Of a DNA stretch of 40,355 bases, positions 32,170 to 40,018 are shown piece after piece. The DNA is from Halobacillus sp. BBL2006 (GTDB taxonomy: Bacteria > Bacillota > Bacilli > Bacillales > Halobacillaceae). Location: positions 1-40,355 of the forward strand of contig NZ_JRNX01000018.1 in the NCBI RefSeq assembly GCF_000786645.1. The letters run 5' to 3'. The notes under the pieces are model-generated. The model made no database searches. It was not told the DNA's origin and saw only the letters and a list, made by a program, of their open reading frames with translations. A program made the position numbers and the translations under genes. How positions within the stretch are numbered: the stretch's first letter is position 1; the number at the start of each line of letters is the position of its first letter.

Positions 32170-32525
32170 TTCGTAGCCGCCTTCCTTAATGGATTACCCC
32201 TGGGATCTACACCGTGACGTCTCATGTAGGTTTCATACTCGCCTTTCCTAAATCCTAATGCTGAGTAAATCCTTTTCATTTGGACGTTTTGTTCAAGAAG
32301 GAAGCAGACGTCTGTAAACGTCATGCTCTCCCCTTTACTTAACACTTTATCTGCTCTTGTGATTTCAAGTTTCGTACCAAGTTTTCTAATCTTCTTTCCG
32401 ATCGGACATTCTTTACAGATTTTTTGAGCACCATTCGCATGACTTGCTCCCACAGTCTTCGTGCAGCTCTTGCAATTCTTTTTCTCCAGGTCTGTGATTT
32501 GATTCAAAACTTTAACATCAATCAA
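32166..32525 (-). CDS. Zinc-finger / HTH phage protein, 119 residues
   Basis: Cys at NCKSCTKTVG and ICKECPIGKK form a CxxC...CxxC zinc site. The C-terminal part (TFTDVCFLLEQNVQMKRIYS) looks like a helix-turn-helix region with conserved MRRHGV. Such zinc-finger regulators occur in middle regions of Gram-positive phages. Target unknown. Confidence 0.7.
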   Translation of the reverse strand: MIDVKVLNQITDLEKKNCKSCTKTVGASHANGAQKICKECPIGKKIRKLGTKLEITRADKVLSKGESMTFTDVCFLLEQNVQMKRIYSALGFRKGEYETYMRRHGVDPRGNPLRKAATK

Positions 32526-32747
32526 TTACTTTTCCTCCAGTTCGAAGCGGCGTCCCATTTCGTCATATTCAGGAGGCTCCAATAGATGTTTCAATTTTGC
32601 TATTCTCTTACCAGCTAGTGGTATATAAGCCTCTTCTTCATAATCACGGACCTGCTGTTTGAGACGCGCGTTCTCTTCAGTTAATCGCTTGTTTTCTTCC
32701 TGAAGGCGTGTACGTTGATAAAATAAGCTTTCCATATCTTGACTCAT
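32526..32747 (-). CDS. Coiled-coil protein, 73 residues
   Basis: Residues 3-40 are a dimeric-type coiled coil (YQRTRLQEENKRLTEENARL), followed by RIAKLKHLLEPPEYDEMGRR. ATG overlaps the previous stop (ATGA). Abuts the zinc-finger gene. Function unknown. Confidence 0.65.
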   Translation of the reverse strand: MSQDMESLFYQRTRLQEENKRLTEENARLKQQVRDYEEEAYIPLAGKRIAKLKHLLEPPEYDEMGRRFELEEK

Positions 32748-33094
32748 TCTTTAACCCTCCCACTCATCATTGCTTCAGCAACTGGATGAATTCTTTCGTG
32801 CTTTCCTTCAGGTAAACGTTCTACTTCGAAGTAGCTCCCATACTCTTTTTCCACTTCTTCCATACGAGCAAGTAACGATGAATCATCGACATCAGACAAA
32901 TCTATCTCTTCAAATTCAGGGAACTGTTCTTTGATATAAGGCTGGCACTCGTCCAAAGCGCGTGGGATTTGGTGTGTGTGCAAACTATCTTCAGTCATGT
33001 AATTAAGAATGTCATAGACACCTTCCATATTTCGAATGGATAACATTTTGCCTGTTTGGATGGTTAAAATATCGCTGATATGAAATTTCTTCAT
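32744..33094 (-). CDS. DUF7736-like phage protein, 116 residues
   Basis: Begins MKKFHISDILTIQTGKMLS and continues GVYDILNYMTEDSLHTHQIP, a pattern common to a family of small phage proteins of unknown function. A central acidic segment (EIDLSDVDDSS) follows. AGGAGG-type site upstream. Confidence 0.7.
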   Translation of the reverse strand: MKKFHISDILTIQTGKMLSIRNMEGVYDILNYMTEDSLHTHQIPRALDECQPYIKEQFPEFEEIDLSDVDDSSLLARMEEVEKEYGSYFEVERLPEGKHERIHPVAEAMMSGRVKE

Positions 33095-33112
33095 TTGTTT
33101 ATCCTTCCTCCT

Positions 33113-33352
33113 TTAATCTTCACAGCCGCAGCTGATAATCTGACCTTCACAAACCGGGCATCTTTCTACATCGCATCCAGGATGATGATACTCTCCTTTA
33201 TTCACCGCACAATCAGGACACTTGGCTGGATAATCAAATACTTCATCACCGAACTTAATTTGTTTATACTCTTTACCGTTACTTTTCACAGGTAAGGCTA
33301 TACAGCCAGTTGCTTTTGTCATTTCTTTTTTGCAGGTATCGCATTTTGCCAT
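33113..33352 (-). CDS. Small zinc-ribbon protein, 79 residues
   Basis: Four Cys pairs: CDTC, CPDC, CPVC and CGC near the C-terminus, with HHPGC. Probably binds two zinc ions. Small zinc-ribbon proteins like this are common in Bacillus phages. Ribosome binding site AGGAGGG lies inside the end of the upstream mini-gene. Confidence 0.7.
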   Translation of the reverse strand: MAKCDTCKKEMTKATGCIALPVKSNGKEYKQIKFGDEVFDYPAKCPDCAVNKGEYHHPGCDVERCPVCEGQIISCGCED

Positions 33353-33358
33353 AAGAAT

Positions 33359-33451
33359 TTATCCCTCCTGTTTTCTGTTCCAAAGACAATAAACAATTAA
33401 GACGTCCAGCATAATCCACACGTATATGAATTTGATAATGAAGATAAGCAT
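33359..33451 (-). CDS. Small membrane protein, 30 residues
   Basis: ATG at 33449-33451 with AAGGAG nine bases upstream. Product is one transmembrane helix (MLIFIIKFIYVWIMLDVLIV) with a basic tail. Real ribosome binding site and tight spacing support it. Role unknown. Confidence 0.55.
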   Translation of the reverse strand: MLIFIIKFIYVWIMLDVLIVYCLWNRKQEG

Positions 33452-33486
33452 TGGAATGCTCCTTCGCATTTTGATCGGACTACGCA

Positions 33487-34302
33487 TTAAAATAAACTTA
33501 GTTGGTCCACTTCAAAATTCATAAAAAGCAATTCATCAGCAGAGTTGTTATTTCCATTTACTACTTGCCTACCAGCTTTATATGTTTCCTTAGTCCAGCT
33601 CGAGTAATATTCATCAAGTAATGGATGGTCGTAGTAGGAAATAATTGCTTTACCCTGAATGTTGTTCATTAAGGTGGCCAAGTCTTTATGGAGTTTCAAC
33701 GGTTCTCCTTTATCTTGATCCGTAAGCGCATAATACTTTTCTCGATCTACATATGGTGGATCTACATAAAACAGGGTGGTTGGAGAATCATACACTCTTA
33801 CAACCTCTCTAAAATCTCGGTTATCAATCATTACTGTTTTCATACGATTTGCAAATCCTTCAATTGCCTTACAAGCTGATTGGTACGTTCTAGCTGTATT
33901 ATGCTCCCTGCTATGTCTCCACCCTGTACTTGAAGAAAAGGCAGCTTCAGCATTTCCTTTTGCTATCCCTGATCTATTCAAATAAAAGAATCTAACGGCC
34001 TTTTCAAAATCATCTCCAGGAGGACTTTCTCTTTTCCACTTTTCATAAAGCGCTCGACTATAAGGTAAACTTTCGCAAGCTTCCTTTAATTGTTTTGGTT
34101 GGTTTCTGGCCACAAGGAGAAAATTAACTACATCTCCATCTATATCGTTATAAACTTCATTTGTTATGGGTGGTTTATTAGCTATTACGTGAGCTGCACC
34201 ACCGAATAGGTCTACATAGCATTTATGTGGTGGCATTCGACTGATTATGTGTTTCGCAACCTTCCCCTTGCCACCGAACCAAATTAAAGGTGACCTAGCC
34301 AT
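33487..34302 (-). CDS. Dam-type (D12 class) DNA adenine methyltransferase
   Basis: 271 residues from the ATG at 34300-34302, which has GGAGGGAG upstream; the longer in-frame extension to 34410 has no site. WFGGKGKVAKHI (about 8-19) is motif I for S-adenosylmethionine, DLFGGAAHV follows near 31-39, and DPPY at 181-184 is motif IV. No partner nuclease is adjacent, so it is an orphan enzyme that probably protects phage DNA or alters expression. Recognition site cannot be read from sequence. Confidence 0.92.
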   Translation of the reverse strand: MARSPLIWFGGKGKVAKHIISRMPPHKCYVDLFGGAAHVIANKPPITNEVYNDIDGDVVNFLLVARNQPKQLKEACESLPYSRALYEKWKRESPPGDDFEKAVRFFYLNRSGIAKGNAEAAFSSSTGWRHSREHNTARTYQSACKAIEGFANRMKTVMIDNRDFREVVRVYDSPTTLFYVDPPYVDREKYYALTDQDKGEPLKLHKDLATLMNNIQGKAIISYYDHPLLDEYYSSWTKETYKAGRQVVNGNNNSADELLFMNFEVDQLSLF

Positions 34303-34339
34303 TTTCTCCCTCCTTCCTTCGCAATATCGTTCTATTACG

Positions 34340-34462
34340 TCACTTCCGTTGTGTTTTAGGTTCGTACACATAACGCTTGCCTTCGATCTCCAGCACCGTT
34401 GGAACATCATTCTTCACTTTCTGGACCGTTGCATTGACTTGCAGCTGATCACCTTTTTTCAT
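34340..34462 (-). CDS. Small phage protein, 40 residues
   Basis: ATG overlaps the previous stop (ATGA). Product begins MKKGDQLQVNATVQKV and has LEIEGKRYVYEP, a small beta-type pattern. Too short for a family call. Confidence 0.55.
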   Translation of the reverse strand: MKKGDQLQVNATVQKVKNDVPTVLEIEGKRYVYEPKTQRK

Positions 34463-34626
34463 TTTGCTTTCACCGCCGTAACAAGTTGACGATTGTTATA
34501 AGGCTCTACATTTTTCACCATGACTGGCTTGTTTTCTAAAGCTAACTTTTCAGTGGAGACAATAATTCGTTCACCGTTCAAATAGGCTTGTTCTTGGCTT
34601 GGATGAATCCATGCTTTTTGACTCAT
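34459..34626 (-). CDS. Small phage protein, 55 residues
   Basis: ATG at 34624-34626, overlapping the upstream gene by 4 bp. Product begins MSQKAWIHPSQEQAYLNGER and ends basic. Coupled in a chain of overlapping small genes. Unknown. Confidence 0.55.
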   Translation of the reverse strand: MSQKAWIHPSQEQAYLNGERIIVSTEKLALENKPVMVKNVEPYNNRQLVTAVKAK

Positions 34627-34808
34627 GATGACCGCTCCGTATCTAAAGGTAACAGGTTACAAGCTTTTCCTTGAGGATGATCCTGGACTATGGTTAATGG
34701 ACTAAACAACTTCACTGTCATCTGCAGCATATATTGTTGCTCTTCTGTTAGAGCTACTGGATACAAAGTTTCATCTTTCACGTACATAAGAACTGCTTGA
34801 TCTTTCAA
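34623..34808 (-). CDS. Hypothetical phage protein, 61 residues
   Basis: TTG at 34806-34808, 8 bases after a GGG ribosome binding site, and overlapping the preceding TGA; an upstream TTG gives 70 residues but no site. Product starts MKDQAVLMYVKDETLYPVAL, with LTEEQQYMLQMTVKLF following. Unknown function. Confidence 0.6.
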   Translation of the reverse strand: MKDQAVLMYVKDETLYPVALTEEQQYMLQMTVKLFSPLTIVQDHPQGKACNLLPLDTERSS

Positions 34809-35122
34809 ACAATCATCCCTTTCTGTTTTTCGCAAAGATAATCAAACCATTCTTCGTCCCAAGTCGTTAGAGCAAGCTCCTTCATGTATCTGATATCCTC
34901 ATCATCCAGTACAATGGCAGCGGGATACGCGTTTTCGATTCGTCCGCATTCTTGATAACCATTAGCTGTCCGAACTATACAATACTGTTTCCGGTACTCT
35001 TCCACATATCCAATCAACCAGGCGCCCCATATTGTCTTAATAACCACCCATTCACCTAAAGGGACCCTCATAGATATGGCCAATTCTTTGGTAGCTTTGC
35101 TAACGTATATTTCACTTTCCAA
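34805..35122 (-). CDS. Hypothetical phage protein, about 105 residues, start uncertain
   Basis: Product includes VPLGEWVVIKTIWGAWLIGY and an acidic C-terminal part (LALTTWDEEWFDYLCEK). From the TTG at 35122 there is no ribosome binding site. The frame is open upstream to a TAA at 35206-35204 and encodes a hydrophobic segment (AYLLLLSVPIILLASRRK). A GAGGGGG site lies 8 bases before an in-frame ATT at 35200, so an ATT start or a split gene is possible. Confidence 0.55.
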   Translation of the reverse strand: MESEIYVSKATKELAISMRVPLGEWVVIKTIWGAWLIGYVEEYRKQYCIVRTANGYQECGRIENAYPAAIVLDDEDIRYMKELALTTWDEEWFDYLCEKQKGMIV

Positions 35123-35203
35123 GTTCGGGCGTTTGCGGACTTTTCTCCGTGAAGCAAGTAAGATAATCGGTACCGAAAGTAATAATAGATAAGCTTCAAT
35201 AGA

Positions 35204-35272
35204 TTATTCCCCCTCAAAGCAATCTAAGATTATCCAAGCAATAATGACGAAAGATACAAGCGATGATTTCAC
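35204..35272 (-). CDS. Possible 22-residue membrane peptide
   Basis: GTG at 35272-35270 follows AAAGG and directly follows the stop of the 51-residue gene. The product is one hydrophobic helix (SSLVSFVIIAWIILDC) with acidic end. It is in the same frame as the hydrophobic segment upstream of the 105-residue protein, separated only by TAA, so it may be part of a broken longer gene. Confidence 0.4.
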   Translation of the reverse strand: MKSSLVSFVIIAWIILDCFEGE

Positions 35273-35428
35273 TCACGCCCTTTCACCCTCTTTAATCTTT
35301 TTTAGATTATCCGCGAATGCTTTGACGGTGATGTATTTGTTAATAAGAAGGGACTGTAAGGCGTTGATCTGACCTTCCCTGAACGCTTTTGCATACTCCT
35401 CAGACTTTCCTTCAAAATCTGTGATCAT
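35273..35428 (-). CDS. Small phage protein, 51 residues
   Basis: ATG at 35426-35428 with GGGGGATG upstream. Product has GKSEEYAKAFREGQINAL followed by TVKAFADNLKKIKEGERA; helical and charged. Small proteins like this are common next to dUTPase in Bacillus phages. Unknown. Confidence 0.6.
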   Translation of the reverse strand: MITDFEGKSEEYAKAFREGQINALQSLLINKYITVKAFADNLKKIKEGERA

Positions 35429-35453
35429 AATTCATCCCCCTGTTTTGGATTAG

Positions 35454-35951
35454 TTAATATCCAACGTCTAGCCGCTCATTAATGACTTCATGCTTATCTT
35501 CAAAAGCTTGCATGATCTGATCACCGGTGAATCCTATTTCATGACCTAACTTGAGATAAGTGGAGAATAACTCGATAAACAACTTGTCCATGCCTCTTAG
35601 AGAGAGTTCACGTTCAATTAATTGAGAGAGCCAATCACAGTCACTGTGAAGCTCTGCTACTGTTTCTGTTTTAATGTCCATAACTGAAAGGTCGATGCTC
35701 TTTACCCCTAATTCAATTCCAAACCCGACCAGGAATTTTAAACCATCTACATATTCAACCAAAGCTTTTTCAAGGTTGTTTTTCTTATGGCTCCACCACT
35801 TGAATATTTCAGGAAGCTCATTTGCTAACTCTCCAATTTCAATACGAAATGCTGCACATCTGTTTGCAATTGTCGGCTTCACATTCAGTTCTGATATCAC
35901 TCGTTCATCAAAGGTCTTCTGAGCATCCCAAACTTTTTTCCAATTAGTCAT
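35454..35951 (-). CDS. Dimeric dUTPase (all-alpha NTP pyrophosphatase)
   Basis: 165 residues. IEIGELANELPEIFKWWS is the ExxE motif with trailing Trp-Trp-Ser of the dimeric dUTPase/MazG-like family, and VEYVDGLKFLVGFGIELG supplies the second metal-binding ExxD pattern. It lowers dUTP and yields dUMP. Typical for the middle region. Confidence 0.88.
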   Translation of the reverse strand: MTNWKKVWDAQKTFDERVISELNVKPTIANRCAAFRIEIGELANELPEIFKWWSHKKNNLEKALVEYVDGLKFLVGFGIELGVKSIDLSVMDIKTETVAELHSDCDWLSQLIERELSLRGMDKLFIELFSTYLKLGHEIGFTGDQIMQAFEDKHEVINERLDVGY

Positions 35952-35981
35952 ATACCTTACTCCCTTACGGTATTTTAGAAG

Positions 35982-36338
35982 CTATTGATCAGCACCGGAC
36001 CATTCTTTAATATCCTCCAGCGTTGCTCTTCGAACGACGAACGGCTCACCTTCCAGGAACACAATGTCTGTCACGTCGTCATCCATGGACCTCATTTGCT
36101 CAAGTAGATTAGTTTGAGGAGAGGAACCGCTCACCATGCGTAATGTTCGAGGTGAGTGATTATCCTTTATGAGATAACCCATTTCGATTAATGTTTGGAT
36201 GTGCTTATGAACAGTCGAGCTGGATGATAAACCTACATGATCACCAATTTCACGTACACTAGGCGAATACCCCCGCTCCCTGATCGTTTTTTCGATGAAT
36301 ATGAGAATCGACTTTTTCTTATCTGATAATTCGTTCAT
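35982..36338 (-). CDS. LexA-type DNA-binding protein without protease domain
   Basis: 118 residues. The first 65 match the LexA winged helix (SVREIGDHVGLSSSSTVHKH and LIEMGYLIKD). The C-terminal part is short and lacks the Ala-Gly cleavage site, Ser and Lys of the S24 domain, so it cannot be self-cleaving. It may bind the host SOS boxes or phage operators and be a competitor of LexA. Family member of truncated LexA-like phage proteins. Confidence 0.85.
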   Translation of the reverse strand: MNELSDKKKSILIFIEKTIRERGYSPSVREIGDHVGLSSSSTVHKHIQTLIEMGYLIKDNHSPRTLRMVSGSSPQTNLLEQMRSMDDDVTDIVFLEGEPFVVRRATLEDIKEWSGADQ

Positions 36339-36352
36339 GGTAAATCCCCTCT

Positions 36353-36781
36353 CTAAAATGGCAGGTCATCATCTGTAATATCAATCGGTTCTCCTTCATC
36401 TGCAAAAGAGTTACTTTGTCCTCCGCTGGATTGATTGTTTGAATCGTTAGAAGATCCGCTTCCTTTGTTTTCTAAGAACTGCACACTGTCTGCAACTACT
36501 TCAGTCACAAACACTCTCTTGCCCTCTTGATTATCGAAGGAGCGGGATTGGAGTCTTCCGTCTACTCCCACCTGACTGCCTTTCTTCATGAAATTGGCTA
36601 GGTTTTCGGCTGCTCTTCTCCAGACCACACAGTTGATGAAGTCGGCATCTTGATTGCCTTGGTTATTAGAGAATGGACGATTCACTGCAATGGTGAAGTT
36701 TGCTACTGCAATTCCGTTTGGTGTGTATCTTAAATCTGGATCTTTTGTAAGTCGGCCAACAAGGACCACTCGGTTCAACAT
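36353..36781 (-). CDS. ssb: Single-stranded DNA-binding protein
   Basis: 142 residues from the ATG at 36779-36781 (an upstream GTG is less likely). OB fold: [47 protein letters not shown]. Acidic tip DDDLPF at the C-terminus for partner binding, after a Ser/Asn-rich linker. Acts in phage replication and recombination. Confidence 0.95.
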   Translation of the reverse strand: MLNRVVLVGRLTKDPDLRYTPNGIAVANFTIAVNRPFSNNQGNQDADFINCVVWRRAAENLANFMKKGSQVGVDGRLQSRSFDNQEGKRVFVTEVVADSVQFLENKGSGSSNDSNNQSSGGQSNSFADEGEPIDITDDDLPF

Positions 36782-36789
36782 GGAATCCC

Positions 36790-36909
36790 TCACTTTTCTA
36801 TGAAAATAATATAATCAAATCGCTTTGGTTTACTAAGGTACGTTCGAACAACGATAATCTCATCCCCGTCCTGGTTGATCTCCTTTGTCTCGCGAACATA
36901 CACTTTCAT
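36790..36909 (-). CDS. Small phage protein, 39 residues
   Basis: ATG at 36907-36909 with AGGAGG 12 bases upstream, a longish spacing. Product begins [20 protein letters not shown], a beta-hairpin-like pattern. Overlaps the HNH gene by 50 bp and ends 8 bp before ssb. Plausible but not certain. Confidence 0.5.
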   Translation of the reverse strand: MKVYVRETKEINQDGDEIIVVRTYLSKPKRFDYIIFIEK

Positions 36910-37309
36910 GAGCTTTCCGCTCCTCCTTCTCCATGAAGTCTTCAAAGGCTTTATTGTCCGGTTCGTCAATCAAGGCATGTTTCCAGCAATCGTATTTATC
37001 AAAGTAGTAATAGGGCCCGAAGCGGGCAGCTGCTTCCTGTCTGAGTTGTTCAGCCGCTTCGGTATGAGCATGGACATAATCATGACAGCCTTGGCATAAA
37101 GGAGCACCATTTCTCGGATTGTTTCTCCCATTTTGGGAGCGGAACACTCTATGATGCAATTGAGAGTCTGGATGAAGGCAAATGATACAGCAATCACCAT
37201 AGAGGCGTTTCACTTCTTTCCTTTGCCTGCTTGTAAACTCCGAGCGTTTTGCTTTTGACGGAAGTTTATTGTAGTTCAGTTGCATTTCTTTACTGTAAGG
37301 ATGAGTCAT
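36860..37309 (-). CDS. HNH endonuclease-like protein
   Basis: 149 residues. CCIIC, then SQLHHRVF with the catalytic His pair, then NPRNGAPLCQGCHDYVHAHT with zinc Cys and the Asn/His end. A phage recombination or homing-type HNH protein of the middle region. The C-terminal part after 115 is charged. ATGA overlap with the coiled-coil gene upstream. Confidence 0.85.
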   Translation of the reverse strand: MTHPYSKEMQLNYNKLPSKAKRSEFTSRQRKEVKRLYGDCCIICLHPDSQLHHRVFRSQNGRNNPRNGAPLCQGCHDYVHAHTEAAEQLRQEAAARFGPYYYFDKYDCWKHALIDEPDNKAFEDFMEKEERKAHESVCSRDKGDQPGRG

Positions 37310-38121
37310 GAAGACATCACTAGTTGTGTGTATGCTGCAAGGGTATCGTGTTTCTTGAGAGCTTCCCGATATTTCTGATGCATTCGCTCATTGTTATCAG
37401 TAAGATCGTTGATTTCACTGATTTGATTCTGGATAATCCGCTTCGCTCTTTCCCATTCCTCTTCAGCTTTTTTCGTTTTCTCCCGTTCCGCTTCAAGTTC
37501 CTTTTGCATAAGAATCGATGTCTGTTTAGGAATAGCTTGCTCTTCCAATTGGACGTATTGCTCTTTTAAATTTTCATGCTGCACTTTCAAAGTTTCGTAA
37601 TCTTTGGAAAGCCCTTCATACCTTTGTAGACCAATTTTTGATTTTTCCATGTCTTCGTTCAGCTGCTCTAATTCTTCCAGGAGTTTTTCGATCTCTTCTT
37701 GTTTTTGCTGGAGTGCTCTATCATTTTTTTCAACTGGAGCGGCCACTTCTTTTTCTGCTTCCTTTTCTTGAACGTCTTCCTTAATTTGTTGCTTCATATT
37801 TGAGGCGTGCGCTTCTTGACGTTGAGTCTTTGTAGTGTGCTTTCGAGCGATTTTTTTCATTTCTTCTAGCGACTTTCCGGTGAAGTCCCACTTGCTTTTC
37901 TTTTGGCTTAGTTGTGGTGGATGAATCCCCCATCGTTTAGCTATTGTTGAATCTGTTAGTCCTTCCTCTTTCAACTCGATATAATTTAAAGGATTGATAT
38001 TCATGCGTTTTCTCCTCTCTTCTTCGGGCATCTTGTATGTTTTGACAGACCGATCAAAGTGTTCAACCTTTTTACCGAAGCGGATTTCACCTAAATGACG
38101 TTTTGCTACACCTTTACTCAT
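37306..38121 (-). CDS. HTH plus coiled-coil phage protein
   Basis: 271 residues. ELKEEGLTDSTIAKRWGIHP near 50-70 is a helix-turn-helix, followed by basic FTGKSLEEMKKIARKHT. Residues about 95-255 are an almost continuous coiled coil (QQKQEEIEKLLEELEQLNED). Could be a DNA-organising or replication protein. GGGGTGA precedes the ATG at 38119-38121. Confidence 0.75.
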   Translation of the reverse strand: MSKGVAKRHLGEIRFGKKVEHFDRSVKTYKMPEEERRKRMNINPLNYIELKEEGLTDSTIAKRWGIHPPQLSQKKSKWDFTGKSLEEMKKIARKHTTKTQRQEAHASNMKQQIKEDVQEKEAEKEVAAPVEKNDRALQQKQEEIEKLLEELEQLNEDMEKSKIGLQRYEGLSKDYETLKVQHENLKEQYVQLEEQAIPKQTSILMQKELEAEREKTKKAEEEWERAKRIIQNQISEINDLTDNNERMHQKYREALKKHDTLAAYTQLVMSS

Positions 38122-38125
38122 CAAT

Positions 38126-38785
38126 TCACCCCATTTGATAACTAAGGAATTTTTGTTTAATACCTTTCATGTAAGAAGAAATCGTGCGTTTATTAACGCC
38201 CTTTTCTTTAGCAATATCCACACCTTGCATTCCATCCAGCTTTTTCATTACAAGTTCCTGATCTCTTTCAGATAGTTGATTATAGAATTCTTCAACGAAC
38301 ATCTCAGTTAAATCATCTGGTTTCCCCATTCGATAATACATGTCCGTAACTTCACCATCTTCATGGTCCAGATATATAGAGCTTTCCATTGTTTCTAGTG
38401 CTAACTTAACTTGATGAAGAGATTTGCCTGTGATCTCCACTATCTCTTCCGGCTTCTTTTCCGATATGTCGAGCTTGTTTATTTTCTGTGCCAACTCAGT
38501 GACAGGGCCCGGATATCGAATAAGATTGGCATAGTCTCTAACATACTTGGTTACTTCTCCACGTATTGACCAATGAGCATAGGTAATGAATTTTGCTCCA
38601 GCTGCAGAATCATACCTTTTATAAGCTTTCAAAAGTCCGATGGCTCCGATCTGAAACAAGTCATCTTCCTCCAAGCCAGTATGATTTTTTCTTTTAATTT
38701 GTGGTTGGATGATTTTATAAATGAGCTTTTCGTATTGGTGGATACATTCTTCTTCTGTTAGCCATTTACCATCCAGGTATCTCAT
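38126..38785 (-). CDS. Sporulation-type RNA polymerase sigma factor
   Basis: 219 residues. Region 2: DLFQIGAIGLLKAYKRYD followed by FITYAHWSIRGEVTKYVRDY, close to the SigF/SigG/SigB class. Region 3: NLIRYPGPVTELAQKINKLD. Region 4: LSERDQELVMKKLDGMQGVD then NKRTISSYMKGIKQKF. All regions present, so probably active. It may drive phage middle/late promoters or divert host sporulation genes. It overlaps the 63-residue gene by 4 bp. Confidence 0.9.
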   Translation of the reverse strand: MRYLDGKWLTEEECIHQYEKLIYKIIQPQIKRKNHTGLEEDDLFQIGAIGLLKAYKRYDSAAGAKFITYAHWSIRGEVTKYVRDYANLIRYPGPVTELAQKINKLDISEKKPEEIVEITGKSLHQVKLALETMESSIYLDHEDGEVTDMYYRMGKPDDLTEMFVEEFYNQLSERDQELVMKKLDGMQGVDIAKEKGVNKRTISSYMKGIKQKFLSYQMG

Positions 38786-38973
38786 GATCTCGACTTCCTT
38801 CTTAACATTGCTCTTGTCTCTTTAGGACCAGGGATAACAGGACCCAAGAATGCACGTTCTTCACGTTCTTTGTGGTGACGACGATTCCATTCATCAAATT
38901 TGTTCATCCGCTCCTCTGATGAATCTTGAGGAGAAAAACATACAACGCTGCTCATACCTTCAACTGCTTTCAT
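38782..38973 (-). CDS. Hypothetical phage protein, 63 residues
   Basis: N-terminal part uncharged (EGMSSVVCFSPQDSS), then basic (NKFDEWNRRHHKEREERAF; RAMLRRKSRS). ATGA overlap with the sigma gene. Unknown function; could be a nucleic-acid-binding peptide. Confidence 0.6.
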   Translation of the reverse strand: MKAVEGMSSVVCFSPQDSSEERMNKFDEWNRRHHKEREERAFLGPVIPGPKETRAMLRRKSRS

Positions 38974-38983
38974 AACTTGCCTC

Positions 38984-40018
38984 CTATTTTTTTCTCAGTA
39001 AAAGCTGATCGTAGCTCTCACCAATAATTTCTTTCATGTATCCTGCTGCCATTTCAACCAATCGACGATAAGTGGCCCCGCCCATTTGATTTTCCATTTC
39101 TTCAAGACTGGCGTTTGTGGTGAAGTTCGTCGGCAAAAGATTCTCATAACGATAATTGACGATTCGATAAAACACATCGAGCACATAATCAGTAGGCTTT
39201 TCTTTTCCAACATCATCTAAGGATAGATGCTCACATGTTTTGACCATCTCGATGTATTCACTTGCCCTGGTTGAGCTTATTGGTTTTCCGTTTTCGTCTT
39301 TTTCAAATGACTCTCGGAGCGTATCAAAGAATTCTGTGGTGTTAATGAATACCGCCTGGACTCCTTTACGACTCAGCTCGTTTGTAATCGCTCCAAGTAA
39401 GTGAGTCTTTCCGGTTCCATAACTTCCAAGAATACCGAACGAACGTCCATCCTCTTTCAAACTTTGAAAATTGTTTGCATATTCTAATGCCCGATTGTAA
39501 GCGCTCTTTTGAGATTCCACTAATGCCTTAACTTGTTCGCGGTCATCATTTGGGAATTCGGCTGGATCTAAGAAGGTGAAATTTTCAAATGTTCTTCTCT
39601 TGAATCTCCTGGAAAGACCGGTTTGATTGTTTAGCTTATCCACCCGCTTCTTTTCCTTCTTCCGCTTCGAGCACCAGCACTCCCAGCTAACTTTGATACT
39701 CCATTTCCAAGCTTCTTTAGGATTGATCTGCCCACTGAAGAAGTCTTCTTCAAGAATCATTGTTTCCTTATCATGTTTGAATCGACGCATCGGAATCCAA
39801 ATCTTGTCTTTACAAACTTCACACTCATAAGGACTACTTTCATCACGTTCCTCAGGATGGTTATTCAGATATTCTGACTGCTCTTGTAATTGCTGAGCTT
39901 TAGCAACCAATCTACCCTTAACAACTTCCGGTTCCTCATCCGAGAAGATGTTTTCTTCCGGAGGAGAAGTCTTTATCCCTCGAATTATCTGCTCGATGCC
40001 TTTCCGGTATCCGTCCAC
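38984..40018 (-). CDS. DnaC-like helicase loader ATPase
   Basis: 344 residues from a GTG with GGGAGG eight bases upstream. N-terminal zinc site with CEVC (66-69) and CWC (114-116). AAA+ domain: GSYGTGKT (198-205) Walker A, HLSLDDVGKE Walker B and TTNASLEEM sensor I. Loads replicative helicase together with the upstream DnaD-like protein. The start overlaps the preceding gene by 83 bp. Confidence 0.92.
   Translation of the reverse strand: MDGYRKGIEQIIRGIKTSPPEENIFSDEEPEVVKGRLVAKAQQLQEQSEYLNNHPEERDESSPYECEVCKDKIWIPMRRFKHDKETMILEEDFFSGQINPKEAWKWSIKVSWECWCSKRKKEKKRVDKLNNQTGLSRRFKRRTFENFTFLDPAEFPNDDREQVKALVESQKSAYNRALEYANNFQSLKEDGRSFGILGSYGTGKTHLLGAITNELSRKGVQAVFINTTEFFDTLRESFEKDENGKPISSTRASEYIEMVKTCEHLSLDDVGKEKPTDYVLDVFYRIVNYRYENLLPTNFTTNASLEEMENQMGGATYRRLVEMAAGYMKEIIGESYDQLLLRKK

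Noticed and set aside
33487-34410. Restriction-modification system around the Dam-type gene
   Set aside because: No restriction enzyme frame adjacent; the neighbours are short unrelated phage genes.
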